Shown piece after piece: positions 23,603 to 33,672 of a stretch of 64,000 nt of DNA (position 1 is the stretch's first letter; each line of letters begins with the position of its first letter). A program made the position numbers and the translations under genes. The stretch is from Miscanthus floridulus (lineage: Eukaryota > Streptophyta > Magnoliopsida > Poales > Poaceae), in NCBI RefSeq assembly GCF_019320115.1, contig NC_089594.1, forward strand, positions 21,660,055 to 21,724,054, written 5' to 3'. The notes beneath the pieces were generated by a model. The model saw nothing but the letters and a program-made list of their open reading frames with translations, searched no databases and was not told the DNA's origin.

Positions 23603-26600
23603 CTTAGCTAAACATACATTCTTACACGATGTGGCTGTAGATAATAAACTTGATTTTATAGCTTTATCAGAAACCAACAAAAATAGTTTCTCGACTCAGT
23701 GTCTAGAAAATTTTTGTGGGGGGTTGATTTTGTGTGACATTGGCCATGCCCTCGGGGAATGTCTGGGGGAATGCTAATGGGGATAAATCAAGATTTTTTT
23801 GAAGTAGAAAGTATTGAGGATGGTGAATTTCATATCAAGTTTATTCTTAAAAATAAAGTGGATGGTTTTTGGTGGGCTCTTTTGTCTGTTTATGGTGCGG
23901 CACAAGATGAATATAAAGAACAATTTTTATCTGAGTTAGTATGAGCATGTTCTAATTGTGGGAATCTACCCTTCTTAGTAGTGGGAGATTTCAATATCAT
24001 CAAAAACCCATCAGAAAAAATAATTCGAGGTACAATGATAGATGGCCACTTTTGTTTAACGTTATTATTGAAACCTTGAACTTAAGAGAATTGGAAATGA
24101 CGGGAAGGAAATACACTTGGGCTAACTATGCGGAGGTTCCAATTTTTTAAAAAGTTGGACCGTATTTTGGTAACAACAGACCGGGAGCAAAAATTTCCGC
24201 TAGCCTCTATCCAGGCTTTGACACGAGAGATCTCAAATCACACACCCCTGTTACTAGATGCTGGCACACCGTCTCACCAAGGCAATGCTAGGAATTTTAA
24301 ATTCGAGCTACGATGGCTAACAAGGGATGGTTTTTGATCTGGTTAAGGGGGTCTAGGAATCTGAGAATAGGGGTCGGTCACCATTGGAACAGTGGCAAAA
24401 CAAAATTAGAAGACTACGACGTTTTCTTAGAGGTTGGGCTAGGAATTTGGTTTCTCAAAATAGAAGAGATAAATCTAATTTGCTAGCTAAGATAGATGTG
24501 TTGGATAGAAAGACTGAGACAACTTTGTTGTCATCTCAAGAAGTGGAGCTTAGACATCATCTCAAAGGCCAATTTACTAAGTTGCTGAGAGAGGAAGAAA
24601 TTTACTGGTTCCAACAATCTAAAGCAACAAAGTTATTACAAGGGAATGATAATACTAAGTACTTCCATATGGTGGCAGATAGCAGACACAGGAAAACAAA
24701 AAATGTACAATTAGAACAGGAAGAAGGAACTATTGTCGGGGATGATAATTTGAAAAATTATATTACTAATTACTATAAAGAATTGTTTGAACCTCATACT
24801 CAAAATTCTTTCTCAATGGACAAGACTTTGAGGTATGATATATCTCAGGTATCGGAGGAGGAGAATGAGGTATTGATGGCTCCATTCAGTGAGGAGGAGG
24901 TTAAAATGGCCATCTTCCATATGGAACATACCAAGGCACCTGGTCGGATGATTTTTTTCGCTGAATTTTACCAATTTTTTTGGGAGATTGTGAGGCCGGA
25001 TTTAATGAGCCTTTTTTATGAATTCCATGCGGGCGACTGCTGATTCATAGCATTAATTTTGGAGTAATCACGTTACTACCGAAGGTTGCTGATGCAGCCC
25101 AGATACAACAGTACCGACCCATATGTTTATTAAATATGAGCTTTAAGATTTTTACGAAGGTGATAAATAATAGAATTTTGAAGGTGGCAGACAAATTGAT
25201 AGGACCTTCACAGACATCCTTTATCTCGGGTCGCTATATCATGGAGGGAGTTGTTATTTTGCATGAAACAATTCATGAACTGCATATAAAAAAGCAGGAC
25301 GGAGTGATACTGAAACTAGACTTTGAAAAGACATACGACAAATTAAAGTGGCCTTTTGTGCAACATGTTCTCAGGATGAAAGGATTCTCACCAACTTGGT
25401 GTGAATGGATTTCAAAAGTCATGACTAGAGGGAGTGTTGCAGTAAAGGTCAATGATAATATAGGACATTTCTTTCAAACTAGGAAAGGAGTGCGACAGGG
25501 GATCCATTATCTCTGATTCTGTTTAATATAGTGGTTGATATGCTGGCTATCCTTATTTCACGAGCTAAAGAGACGGGACAAATCAAGGTTGTTCCACATT
25601 TGGTAGATGAGAGACTCTCGATCCTTCAGTATGCAGACGACACTATCATCTTTATGGACAATGATCTAGAGAGGGCTAAAAACATGAAGCTTTTACTTTG
25701 TGCTTTTGAACAGTTATCAGGACTCAAGATCAATTTCCATAAAAGTGAGATGTTTTGTTATGGAGCAGCCAGAGCTAGACAAACTGAATATATACAAATT
25801 TTTGGGTGTGATATGAGGTCATATCCCTTTCGATATCTAGGAATTCCTATGCACCATAGAAAACTCATGAATAAGGATTGGAAATATGTTGAAGAAAGAT
25901 TTCAAAAAAGATTGAACTGTTGGAGAAGTAAGTTGTTGTCGGTAGGAGGGAGGCTGGTTTTGATTAATTCTATTTTGAGTAGTCTCCCCATGTTCATGTT
26001 TTCCTTTTTTGAAGTACCTAGAGGAAGTCTGAAGAAGCTGGATTACTTCAGATCACGGTTTTTCTGGTAGAGTGATGATCACAAGAAAAAATATAGGTTG
26101 ACTAGATGGAAAGTAGTTTGTACTCCGAAAGACCAAGGAGGGTTGGGAGTTTTAAATTTAGATGTCCACAACAAGTGTCTTCTAGGTAAATGACTTTTCA
26201 AGTTGATTAATAGAGATGGGGTCTGGCAAAAGATACTTATGAATAAATATATAAGGGACAAAACTTTGTCATAGGTTCAATACATGCCCGAAGATTCTCG
26301 GTTTTGAGCTGGCCTCATGAAGGTCAAGAGGACATTTCTCTTGCTAGGCAAGTTTGATCTAGGTGACGGGTCTCAAATGCGATTTTGGGAGGACTCGTGG
26401 ATAACATCACGTCCACTAAAATATATCTTTCCTGCACTATATAATATTGTTAGGGAAAAAAGTGCTTCTGTAAGAACGGTGTTATCCATGGCACCGTTAA
26501 ATATAGCCTTCAGGAGATCTTTGGTAGGGGTTAATTTACAAGCATGGCATGATGCGGTTGCAATGGCTATCAATGTACAATTAACAAACCAAAGAGATCA

Positions 26601-27140
26601 CTTTGTATGAGGGTTACACCAGAATGGATTATTTTCGGTTAAATCCATGTACAGAGCCTTAGTGACAGCAGAAGCTGTACCTTATAACACTTTTATTTGC
26701 AACTAAAATTACCTCTCAAAATCAAACTTTTTTGTGGTACTTGTACAAGGGAGTAATCTTAACAAAGGATAATTTAGTAAGGCGACAGTGGCAAGGAGAT
26801 AGAAAGTGTTGTTTTTGTTCTTCTGACGAGTCTATACAACATCTATTCTTTGACTATCATTTTGCTAAATTCGTGTGGTGAACTGTTCTTGTTTCCTTTA
26901 ATTTATTACCTCCAACTAGGGTTCACAATTTGTTTACAGGCTGGTTAGACAGGATAAATAGGAAACTGAAATCTAAGATTCTTGTGGGTGCAAGTGCGAT
27001 TTATTGGGCGATTTGGTTAATTCGGGATGATATAATTTTTGACAAGGCCGTAGCACCATCTTACTTGCAGGTTATCTTCAGGGGACCTACTAGAACATGT
27101 CCTGGTCCCTATTTCAGAAGGTGGAGGATCGCCAATTGAC
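23565..27140 (+). pseudogene. LINE ORF2: endonuclease and reverse transcriptase, broken
   Basis: Starts MKGVFWNCRGL, the N-terminus of an apurinic-type endonuclease, with VVGDFNI further on (about 23977). After several frame changes the reverse transcriptase follows: RPICLLN (25118), the fingers/palm region with TSFISGR, the LKLDFEKTYD motif (about 25312) and the catalytic LQYADDT (about 25625). The C-terminal zf-RVT region has CCFCSSDESIQHLFFDY (about 26808). In-frame stops from 26068 on (TAG 26068 and 26272; TGA 26191, 26305 and 26608) fit CAG-to-TAG and TGG-to-TGA changes. No active protein can be made. Confidence 0.9.
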
Positions 27141-27385
27141 GAAAATGGGATGCAGAAATATTGAGACAACCACGATAGAGGTGTTTGCAAGACACGGTTG
27201 GAAATTTAGTAATAGAATTGCTTTATAGATGTCGAGTTTGGAAGCTTTTCCTTCATTTTTTTTGGTTCAAAACTTTGTGTTTGAGATTGCGTGGACTGCA
27301 GTGGTTGTGTTTGTAATAAAGAATACCTATATGCATTGGACGATGCAGAAGCTGGGATATTCATATATTCTCTTTTCTAAAAATA

Positions 27386-28570
27386 AGGTATAGATATAGA
27401 TATAGATAAAAAGGAGAGAAAGAAAGAAATAGAAAAACAATTTGCAAAAAGAAATCCGTGTAAAAAAGACGTGCCTGGAGAATGCCCGGTGTGGGTGCGC
27501 TCTCCTGGGCCGGCAAACCCCGACCTGGGCTATGGCCCGTCCACCGCATGGTCCCTTCCGAGTTCCGTCCACGGTTCCCCCGGCAGCCCGCCTGCGTTCT
27601 GTGATTCTGTCTCCGACGAATCCGCCGCTCCCGTCCTACGCCAGGTGCGCAGGCCTTCGTCGGTCTCTTCGCCGGCGACGAGCACCCAGCAGCAGGTATT
27701 CCCACCCTTCTCTTCCCTTCCTGTTGTGCGAAGCCGAGCACCCCGGACCCTAAATTAAAGATGTTTTGCTATTTGACTGATGCCTACTAGCCTCGAGCTT
27801 TTTTGCAAAAAATATCGGGTGTAGATGTGTAAATCCATCTGCCTGTGCTGGGTCCGCCACTGCGCCATATCATTGTCTGCCGACACAATTGCGCTAGTTT
27901 TTCTTTGATTATTCCCTAATAATCCAACAGATATCTGATATTTCCGTACTTATTTGATAACATCTCTTCAAAGTATTTACCATTGATTTACTCAAGTTGA
28001 GTTGATTATTGATTCTTCTCGCAGATAAAAAAGTTGAGTTGATTTATCCGTGATAAAACTGGGCCGCATCAGATGTGTGGTGTGTGTTCCAGCCACGTTT
28101 CCTTGAGAAAAACTATGCACCTGAAAGTTGACAATCTATAACTATAGAAGGAACCTATAGAGTTCAGAAAGAACAAAGTTGTCTACTATCATTGAAATCT
28201 GCAATGAACCTAGACTTCAGAAAGGACAAAATTGCCTACTATGGTTATGATATATAGCTCTGTGACATTCCTGCACTAGCACTGTAAAGGGAAAAGCAAG
28301 ACCAAAGAAATAAACCTGTAGGATATGACCTATCTGGGGAAGAGAGTTTTCTAACTTGCATCATTCAGAACTGTTATCATCAATTGATGGAGTTCATAAA
28401 ACATTTTATTTAAAGCATTTGGGAATCAGAAAAATATAAACGTGTGATGATATGTAGTGTAACTTTTTATCTGCAGCCGATACTTGATGTTGAAGTTGTC
28501 ACCTATGATAAGACCTCGTCCTAATTGTATCTAGTGCTTCCTTTGTCATCTTGCAGCTTTGGCCACTCAA
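27386..28570. other. LINE 3' target copy, then intergenic sequence with a GC-rich possible exon
   Basis: Starts with the LINE 3' target copy and a (TATAGA)n run (27389-27408). A GC-rich segment at about 27475-27740 has an open plus-strand frame and a GTATTC donor-like site at 27692 after CAGCAG, resembling a grass first exon or leader. No domain is recognised and no matching downstream exon was found, so it is left unassigned. 27760-28570 is AT-rich with nothing recognised. Confidence 0.35.
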
Positions 28571-28692
28571 TCGGCCTGTTCGCTGGTTGGTTTCTGGGCT
28601 AATAAGTCCGGCTGGTGTTGGTTTGTTGTGAGAGAAAAACACTGTTGGTTGGCTGATAAGCCCTGGCTGAAACCAACAAGCGAACATGCTAA
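28571..28692. mobile_element. hAT-type MITE, about 120 bp
   Basis: Terminal inverted repeats GCCTGTTCGCTGGTTGGTTTC on the left (first 20 bases shown by position 28571-28590) and GAAACCAACAAGCGAACATG on the right. The interior 'ttgttgtgagagaaaaacac' is shared with the MITEs at 35533 and 39031. An 8-bp target duplication is not evident. A direct repeat 'aaatgtcaatggttac' follows it at 28691 and 28716. Confidence 0.75.
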
Positions 28693-29232
28693 ATGTCAAT
28701 GGTTACATGTTCGAGGAAATGTCAATGGTTACTATGGAAGCAGTCCAATCATACTGCCAATTGAGCCTCTGGTTGGTTTACTTTCGCTATCATATGAAAA
28801 ATATAAATCATTTTCTCGGCTGAACATACTCACATTCATCGGGAGAGAAAGGAGAGACATGAATATCAATTGTTTGATAGGTTCGCATCATACATTTGTG
28901 GGTTCTTAAGATAAGTTAGAAGTCTAAAATCTGAACAGTTATATTTATGTTGGGTATCAATTTTCAAATTTGTGTGGACATTTGTTTTTTGTTGCATATT
29001 TTTGTATGCCTATGTCAGTTATGTGAGAATTTCTTATAGTTTTAAATTTTTAACATCTAATTTATTCCTTTTTCTCCAAAAGGTATATAGATTAACATCT
29101 TCAGTACCTGAGATCTTCCTTCAACTAGCAAAGGGAACTAGGATTCCATTCCTCAGTCCTCATCGACAGATGTAAACAGATACAATTCTTCATATTACGT
29201 TGTTACAGCTTATAGTTTGTTTGTATGTAGCC
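28693..29232. other. AT-rich intergenic sequence, no gene seen
   Basis: No conserved frame. A short open piece at 29080-29175 ends in TAA but has no recognisable family. The last five bases, tagcc, are the left target copy of the solo LTR that follows. Confidence 0.4.
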
Positions 29233-30117
29233 TGTCGGGGACTAATACTAGGGTACCCGAAGAGGAGGAGTTAATGACTATCAACATTGACTCATCCGAA
29301 CAATCAAGAGCACGACTACAGATCCAACCGACCCCCCGGTGCGCAAGCTCTGCTTCTTCCAGCCTCTGGGTCTGCGCTCCGCCTCGCCCGACCCCTGGGT
29401 CTGCGCTCCGCCTTGCCCGACCCTTGGGCCTGTGCTCCGCCTCGCCTGACCCCAAGGTCGCGGGCTCCGCCTCGCCCCACCCTTGGGTCTACGCTCCGCC
29501 TCACCTGACTCTTGGGTCTGCGCTCCACCTCACCCGACCCCGAGACCGCGGGCTCCGCCTCGCCTGACCCTCAGGTTTGCGCTCCGCCTTGCTTGGCCTC
29601 TGGGGGAGGACTCCGCCTCGCGCCGACCCTTGGGTCTGCCTCCGTCTCGCCCAACCCTTGGGTTTGCGCTCCGCCTCGCCCAGCCTCTGGGGGAGGACTC
29701 CGCCTCGCCCGACCCCGAGGCCACGGGCTTCGCCTCGCCCAACGGAGACTCATACCACCGCCAACCACTCCAGGTTCAAGCGTATGGGCCTGAGTCAAAG
29801 CTCTGACACCAGGGAAGAGACCGGCACGCCCTGATGTAACCCGTGGCCTTGACGGGCCATACTGAAGGATTCACATCAAGAACAGCGTCGGACGTACCGG
29901 TGCTGTTCTACCTAACCCTCGTACGAACATTGACGGGTGCGTCAGTTCACCATGATGTTCGCCAGGACGGAGTGGAGCGCCATGACCGGCATATGACGCC
30001 TGCGCATGGCGCTAGTGACGAACAGGACCGCGACGCGAAGCCGTCCCTATTGACATCTACAGGGTCAGCGGGACCCGCATGAAGGAGAAGAAGGACCCGA
30101 CGATCGTGAAAGCCTTT

Positions 30118-30185
<68 letters not shown>

Positions 30186-30594
30186 CTTCTTTTTCCTCCG
30201 TTGTAACCCATGCTTTCCCTTGGCCTATAAAAGGGAAAGCAGGGTGCCCCATAAAGGGCATCGCAACACATCGGATCGATCCAGGCCAGACCCAATCGAA
30301 TCATCACGAACCCATCGAACCTCAAACCGACCAGAACACACGGCCGAGTAGCAACCGAGCTCTCTCAGCACCCGTTCACTCCTTTCACCAGAGACTTGGG
30401 ACTTGTCCCTCTCTCGCCCGTTTGTAACCCCTACTACGTACTTTCAGTGCTAGGAACACGAGCAGCAGCAACGAACTAGACGTAGGGACATTCTTCCCGA
30501 ACCAGTATAAGCATCGTGTCCTCTAATCACACCATCGGAGCCAGACGCGCAATATTAGAAATTTATTTGTCGGTGGCAACTCGAAACACCGACA
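29233..30594 (+). repeat. Solo LTR (1,362 bp), TGTCGGGGAC type, Gypsy-like
   Basis: Starts TGTCGGGGACTAATAC, ends AAACACCGACA, with tagcc duplicated at 29228-29232 and 30595-30599. The terminal inverted repeat is TGTCGG/CCGACA. It carries a minisatellite (29340-29745) of roughly 30-bp units around 'gcgctccgcctcgcccgacc', a long TC microsatellite, and a TATA box in CCTATAAAAGGGAAAG near 30222 that marks U3/R. No internal region adjoins it on either side. The repeat units produce long Pro/Ser-rich open frames on both strands that are not genes. Confidence 0.92.
30121..30182 (+). repeat. (TC)n microsatellite of about 31 units in the solo LTR
   Basis: Uninterrupted TC dinucleotides upstream of the LTR TATA box. 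GAGA/CT repeats near plant promoters can bind BPC-type proteins; whether this one does is unknown. Confidence 0.95.
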
Positions 30595-30632
30595 TAGCCA
30601 ATAAACACATACATTCAGTTTACAGTCAGATT

Positions 30633-30852
30633 TGGTCACATAGAAGGTCAAGTAGAGGGTCAGGCGTGAGTCTTTTATATTCTGGTTGGGTTGTTTCTTG
30701 GTGTATGCCAGGTGTCCAGATGATTTTCTCTAGTGTTAGCTCATGACCTCCTCATACCCTCTAGGCGGGTAAGGAGGTTTGTATGGGATTCTCTTCCCTT
30801 TCCCTCTCTTTAATCCAAAGACACGCGTCTCTTTTGCATGTTCGAGAAAAAA
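30633..30852 (+). mobile_element. 5'-truncated L1 LINE 3' end (220 bp)
   Basis: Flanked by a perfect 16-bp direct repeat, agtttacagtcagatt, at 30617-30632 and 30853-30868. It ends in a poly(A) of seven A preceded by 'ttgcatgttcgag', the usual 3' terminus of grass L1 elements. No coding sequence remains, only 3' UTR. Confidence 0.85.
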
Positions 30853-30868
30853 AGTTTACAGTCAGATT

Positions 30869-31495
30869 CAATTAAATGGATTGTATTTAACATGCATGGA
30901 ATAGAATTCTGGTCATGTGGCTTAAGGACAAAATGAAGGAAAGATAGGGGCAAAAAAAGGCCCACCACATTGACATCTCCATACTATTCATGTGTCCAGT
31001 GGGCAATCTTCTGGGTAAAATGGATATCTCCGTTTTCTATCTATGCCTCTCTTAACAATATAGCAGTCGAATGCAGTTAGGGTGTCTTAATAGTTCTACA
31101 AGTTGAGACAACAAGATCCAACAGTTTTCGTTCCAGGAGATTGCCTGTTAGAAGAAGTGCACATAGTCCAAAGCTGCAAACAGAAAATGAACTTTATTCC
31201 CTGGGGGTGGGGGGGTGGGGGGGGGGGGGGATCCACCAACCCTAGTCTCTGACTTTTCAGTGACAGATTATCTTACACATAAAAAATTACCACAAGGATG
31301 AATCATTCATAATTCTCATTCTTCCCACTTACAAAACATTCTAGTGCTAATACAATCAGCAAAATGCATCTGGTTTATTATAGGGTAGGGCTCAGGACTT
31401 AGGAGAATTTAATGTAGAATAAGTTCATTGACTTCCTAGAAAGAAGATCAGAAGGCCCTTATTTATCATCAGGTGGACAATAAGAGCTGGAATTT
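30869..31495. other. 3' flank of the TFL1-like gene with a long G run
   Basis: Contains a G-rich tract (31203-31230: runs of 5, 7 and 14 G separated by single T) that could form a G-quadruplex on the plus strand, or a C-rich i-motif on the gene's sense strand. It lies about 265 bases beyond the stop codon. The rest is AT-rich and may include the gene's 3' UTR. Confidence 0.5.
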
Positions 31496-32327
31496 TCAGC
31501 GTCTCCTAGCAGCAGTTTCTCTCTGCGCATTGAAGTAGACAGCAGCTACAGGGAGGCCAAGGTCATTTTCCTCAGCGAACTGCCGAGTGTTGAAATGATC
31601 TCTGGAGGATGGCACAGTTACAGTTTGCCTACCCTTCTGCTTGAAGAGCACAAAAATGAACCTGTGGATACCAATGTTTGGTCTTGGGCTCTCGTAGCTT
31701 ATGACCTCTCGCCCTGCAATTGAAAGATGCATGGTTATTAATTCAAAGAACAACTAAAACATGGAATGTAGCCTGAATCAGCAGAACCTACCAAAGGAGG
31801 CATCTGTTGTCCCAGGTATATCAGTCACGATCCTGCAAATGTAAAGGATACCATTTAGCCAGATTATTCATTGAAATGCTAAAAAAACATGCAATTTTGT
31901 TATATGAAAGATATGGTTCTATCTTCCTCAGCAATATATGCTATTTGACACCCCTACTAAGGTAAGAAATGCTGAATATTACCAATGAAGGTGCTCCCTT
32001 AGATATGGATCACTTGGTCCTGGGACATCTGGGTCTGTCATAACCTGAAATTTGATGACCATGGCCATCAGGGAAGGAATAGCGTCTGTAGAATGTTTAT
32101 CAATGATGGAACATTTGACTGCTAACCAATGTGAAGAAAGACCGCAAGTCACCCCCTTGAACCTCTACCCTAGGTTTAGATACAACAGCTGATGGGTAGA
32201 TCTCATGGCCATTGAATACGAGTTTGTTTGAGTTGTAGGTCACTATCATCTTCACACATGGGTTAAAGGAGTCGAGAACTTCTCCAATCACCCGCCCAAC
32301 TATGAGAGGCTCCACAGACCTAGACAT
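31496..32327 (-). CDS. TFL1: TERMINAL FLOWER 1/CENTRORADIALIS-like PEBP protein (RCN/ZCN type), four exons
   Basis: Join of 32327-32127, 32044-31983, 31832-31792 and 31713-31496 (201, 62, 41 and 218 bp), the classic FT/TFL1 exon pattern, all GT-AG. Product is 173 residues, starting [17 protein letters not shown] and ending AARRR. The PEBP anion-pocket motifs [10 protein letters not shown] and GIHRF are intact. The His in REHLHW and the exon-4 loop [16 protein letters not shown] are of TFL1 rather than FT type. TFL1-class proteins act with FD-type bZIP and 14-3-3 proteins to keep meristems indeterminate and delay flowering, opposing FT; in rice and maize these are the RCN and ZCN genes. An upstream in-frame ATG (32360) would add eleven residues, but the family starts at MSRS. 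Which grass paralogue this is cannot be decided here. Confidence 0.95.
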
Positions 32328-32446
32328 GGTTGGAGGGACAGGTATTTGTATTTTGCACAAGAAATGCTCTTACTGAATGGAACAAGCGAATGCACTCAAT
32401 GATACGCAGTGAGCTGCTTATTGGGCATTGGTAGAGGACAAGCCTC

Positions 32447-32454
32447 TATTTATA
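32447..32454 (-). promoter_or_regulatory. TATA box of the TFL1-like gene
   Basis: The minus strand reads CTATAAATAGAGG, a strong plant TATA box, about 120 bases upstream of the MSRS start codon. That leaves room for a leader of about 90 bases. No other core promoter match lies closer. Confidence 0.75.
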
Positions 32455-33484
32455 GCGGTTAGGAGGCTGCTGCTGAGTGTAGGATAAAAAGACGATGTGA
32501 GGCATGTGTGTCTTTTAGTTGGGTATGGTGTGGATGCAGCTGAAATGGCAACAGGAGGGTTGTACCGCTTTTTCCAAGAAAGCCACCAAAGGATGTCATA
32601 TCTTCTGGAACGGTTACAGATAAAATCTATGCAAGCAATGCTTCATGTCTCATCTTTCAAGTTCTTGGGATAAAGCATTTTTCTCTCTTTGATGACTACG
32701 TATGTGCAAAATTGTTCTTTCATGACTCAAACAAAGTATTTCAGGTCACCGTGGAGTCCACAAGAAAATATGTGATAGAACAATATGTTTAATTCTTTAT
32801 AAAACATAACACACCTCCAGGAAGTGAGCCAGTAAAGACTACGGTGCTAAACTATCTGGTATTATTGGGAAACATTCTCCCTATCTACATGTAGGGTCTG
32901 CATGACAGTTACTTTGCAGAATTTGTTGCTTAATGATGTTATCAAATTGTCATGTTCCACCCTTCCGAAATAGAAAAAAGTGAGCTTTTACATAAAATCG
33001 TTACCGTCAAATTTCTGGAGAGCACAATTCAAGCACCTTATCATTTTCCATTTTTTTTCTTAAAATGACATATCTATGTAGCTGTTCATGGCAAGTTAGG
33101 AAGTATAGCTTTGTGGAGAAAAAAATGGAAAATAAAGGGGATTTTTGTTCATTGGTCTGGAGACAAAAAAATTGCTGCATTTTTTACGTGGAAGCCTTGG
33201 CGCTCTGCAGAATATGATGCTTAATCACCTTATAAAATTTGTGTATTGGCTCTGCATTTTTTAAAGAAAAAACATATGAACTATTCTGGAAAACGTGTAG
33301 TAGTATCTGATTTCTGGTGAGCACATTAAAATACCTTATCGTGAAAAAAAAACATCTAGATGAAAAAAGTGTCTAATAGGGAAGTGTGACTTTTCTGGAT
33401 CTAAATGGAAAAAAAAGGAATATGGTTCTTTAGAATTTGGTTTTTGGTGAAACTATCAATTCCATTTGGCATGCTTGATTTGAT
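32455..33484. other. Upstream region of the TFL1-like gene
   Basis: AT-rich, with several near-repeated phrases such as 'tttctgg(a/t)gagcaca' at 33013 and 33312 and 'cttatcattttcc' against 'ccttatcgtgaaa', suggesting an old local duplication about 300 bases apart. No coding frame is seen. Its last 25 bases (33460-33484) are the left target copy of the following SINE. Confidence 0.45.
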
Positions 33485-33647
33485 AAAGGGGGCAGACCCA
33501 GTGCCGGAGGCTCCCACATGAGTGCGGTCTGAGGAAGGAAAAAACTGAAGCAAGCCTTCCCCCCGCAAATCTGCAGAGAAACTGCTTCGAACCCACGACC
33601 TGGTGACTCAGTGAGACAGCTCTCACCACTGCACCAGGCCTACCCAG
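33485..33647 (-). mobile_element. tRNA-derived SINE (Au-SINE-like), copy 1
   Basis: On the minus strand it begins GGCCTGGTGCAGTGG (pol III A box region) and has the B box GGGTTCGAAGC further in, ending in a short T-rich tail. A perfect 25-bp direct repeat flanks it (33460-33484 and 33648-33672), an unusually long target-site duplication. It lies about 1.1 kb upstream of the TFL1-like gene, in the same orientation. Confidence 0.88.
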
Positions 33648-33672
33648 TTCCATTTGGCATGCTTGATTTGAT

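Larger units (their letters stand above)
11507..27385 (+). mobile_element. L1-type LINE, probably full length, split by a CACTA element and a solo LTR
   Basis: Order of parts on the plus strand: 5' leader and first frame (from 11554), CACTA insertion, Gly-rich and CCHC-bearing ORF1, solo-LTR insertion, end of ORF1, ORF2 with endonuclease, reverse transcriptase and C-terminal zinc-finger region, then a 3' end with AATAAA (27316) and CTAAAAA (27377-27383). Candidate target-site copies AGGTATAGAT lie at 11490-11499 and 27386-27395. Removing both insertions with one TSD copy each leaves about 7.5 kb, a normal length for a complete plant L1. It is dead: several in-frame TAG and TGA stops and frameshifts are present. 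Confidence 0.8.

Noticed and set aside
29217..29806. Pro/Ser-rich open frames as a secreted or structural protein
   Set aside because: They are translation of a roughly 30-bp minisatellite within a solo LTR.
30079..30427. Ser/Leu and Arg/Glu repeat frames
   Set aside because: Translation of the TC microsatellite.
32328..32360. Upstream in-frame ATG as TFL1 start
   Set aside because: PEBP proteins of this class start MSRS; the extra eleven residues match nothing in the family and fall in the leader.
33485..33647. A and B boxes as a tRNA gene
   Set aside because: No cloverleaf or acceptor stem; flanking TSD and length show a SINE. The same applies to 40437-40600 and 62101-62265.
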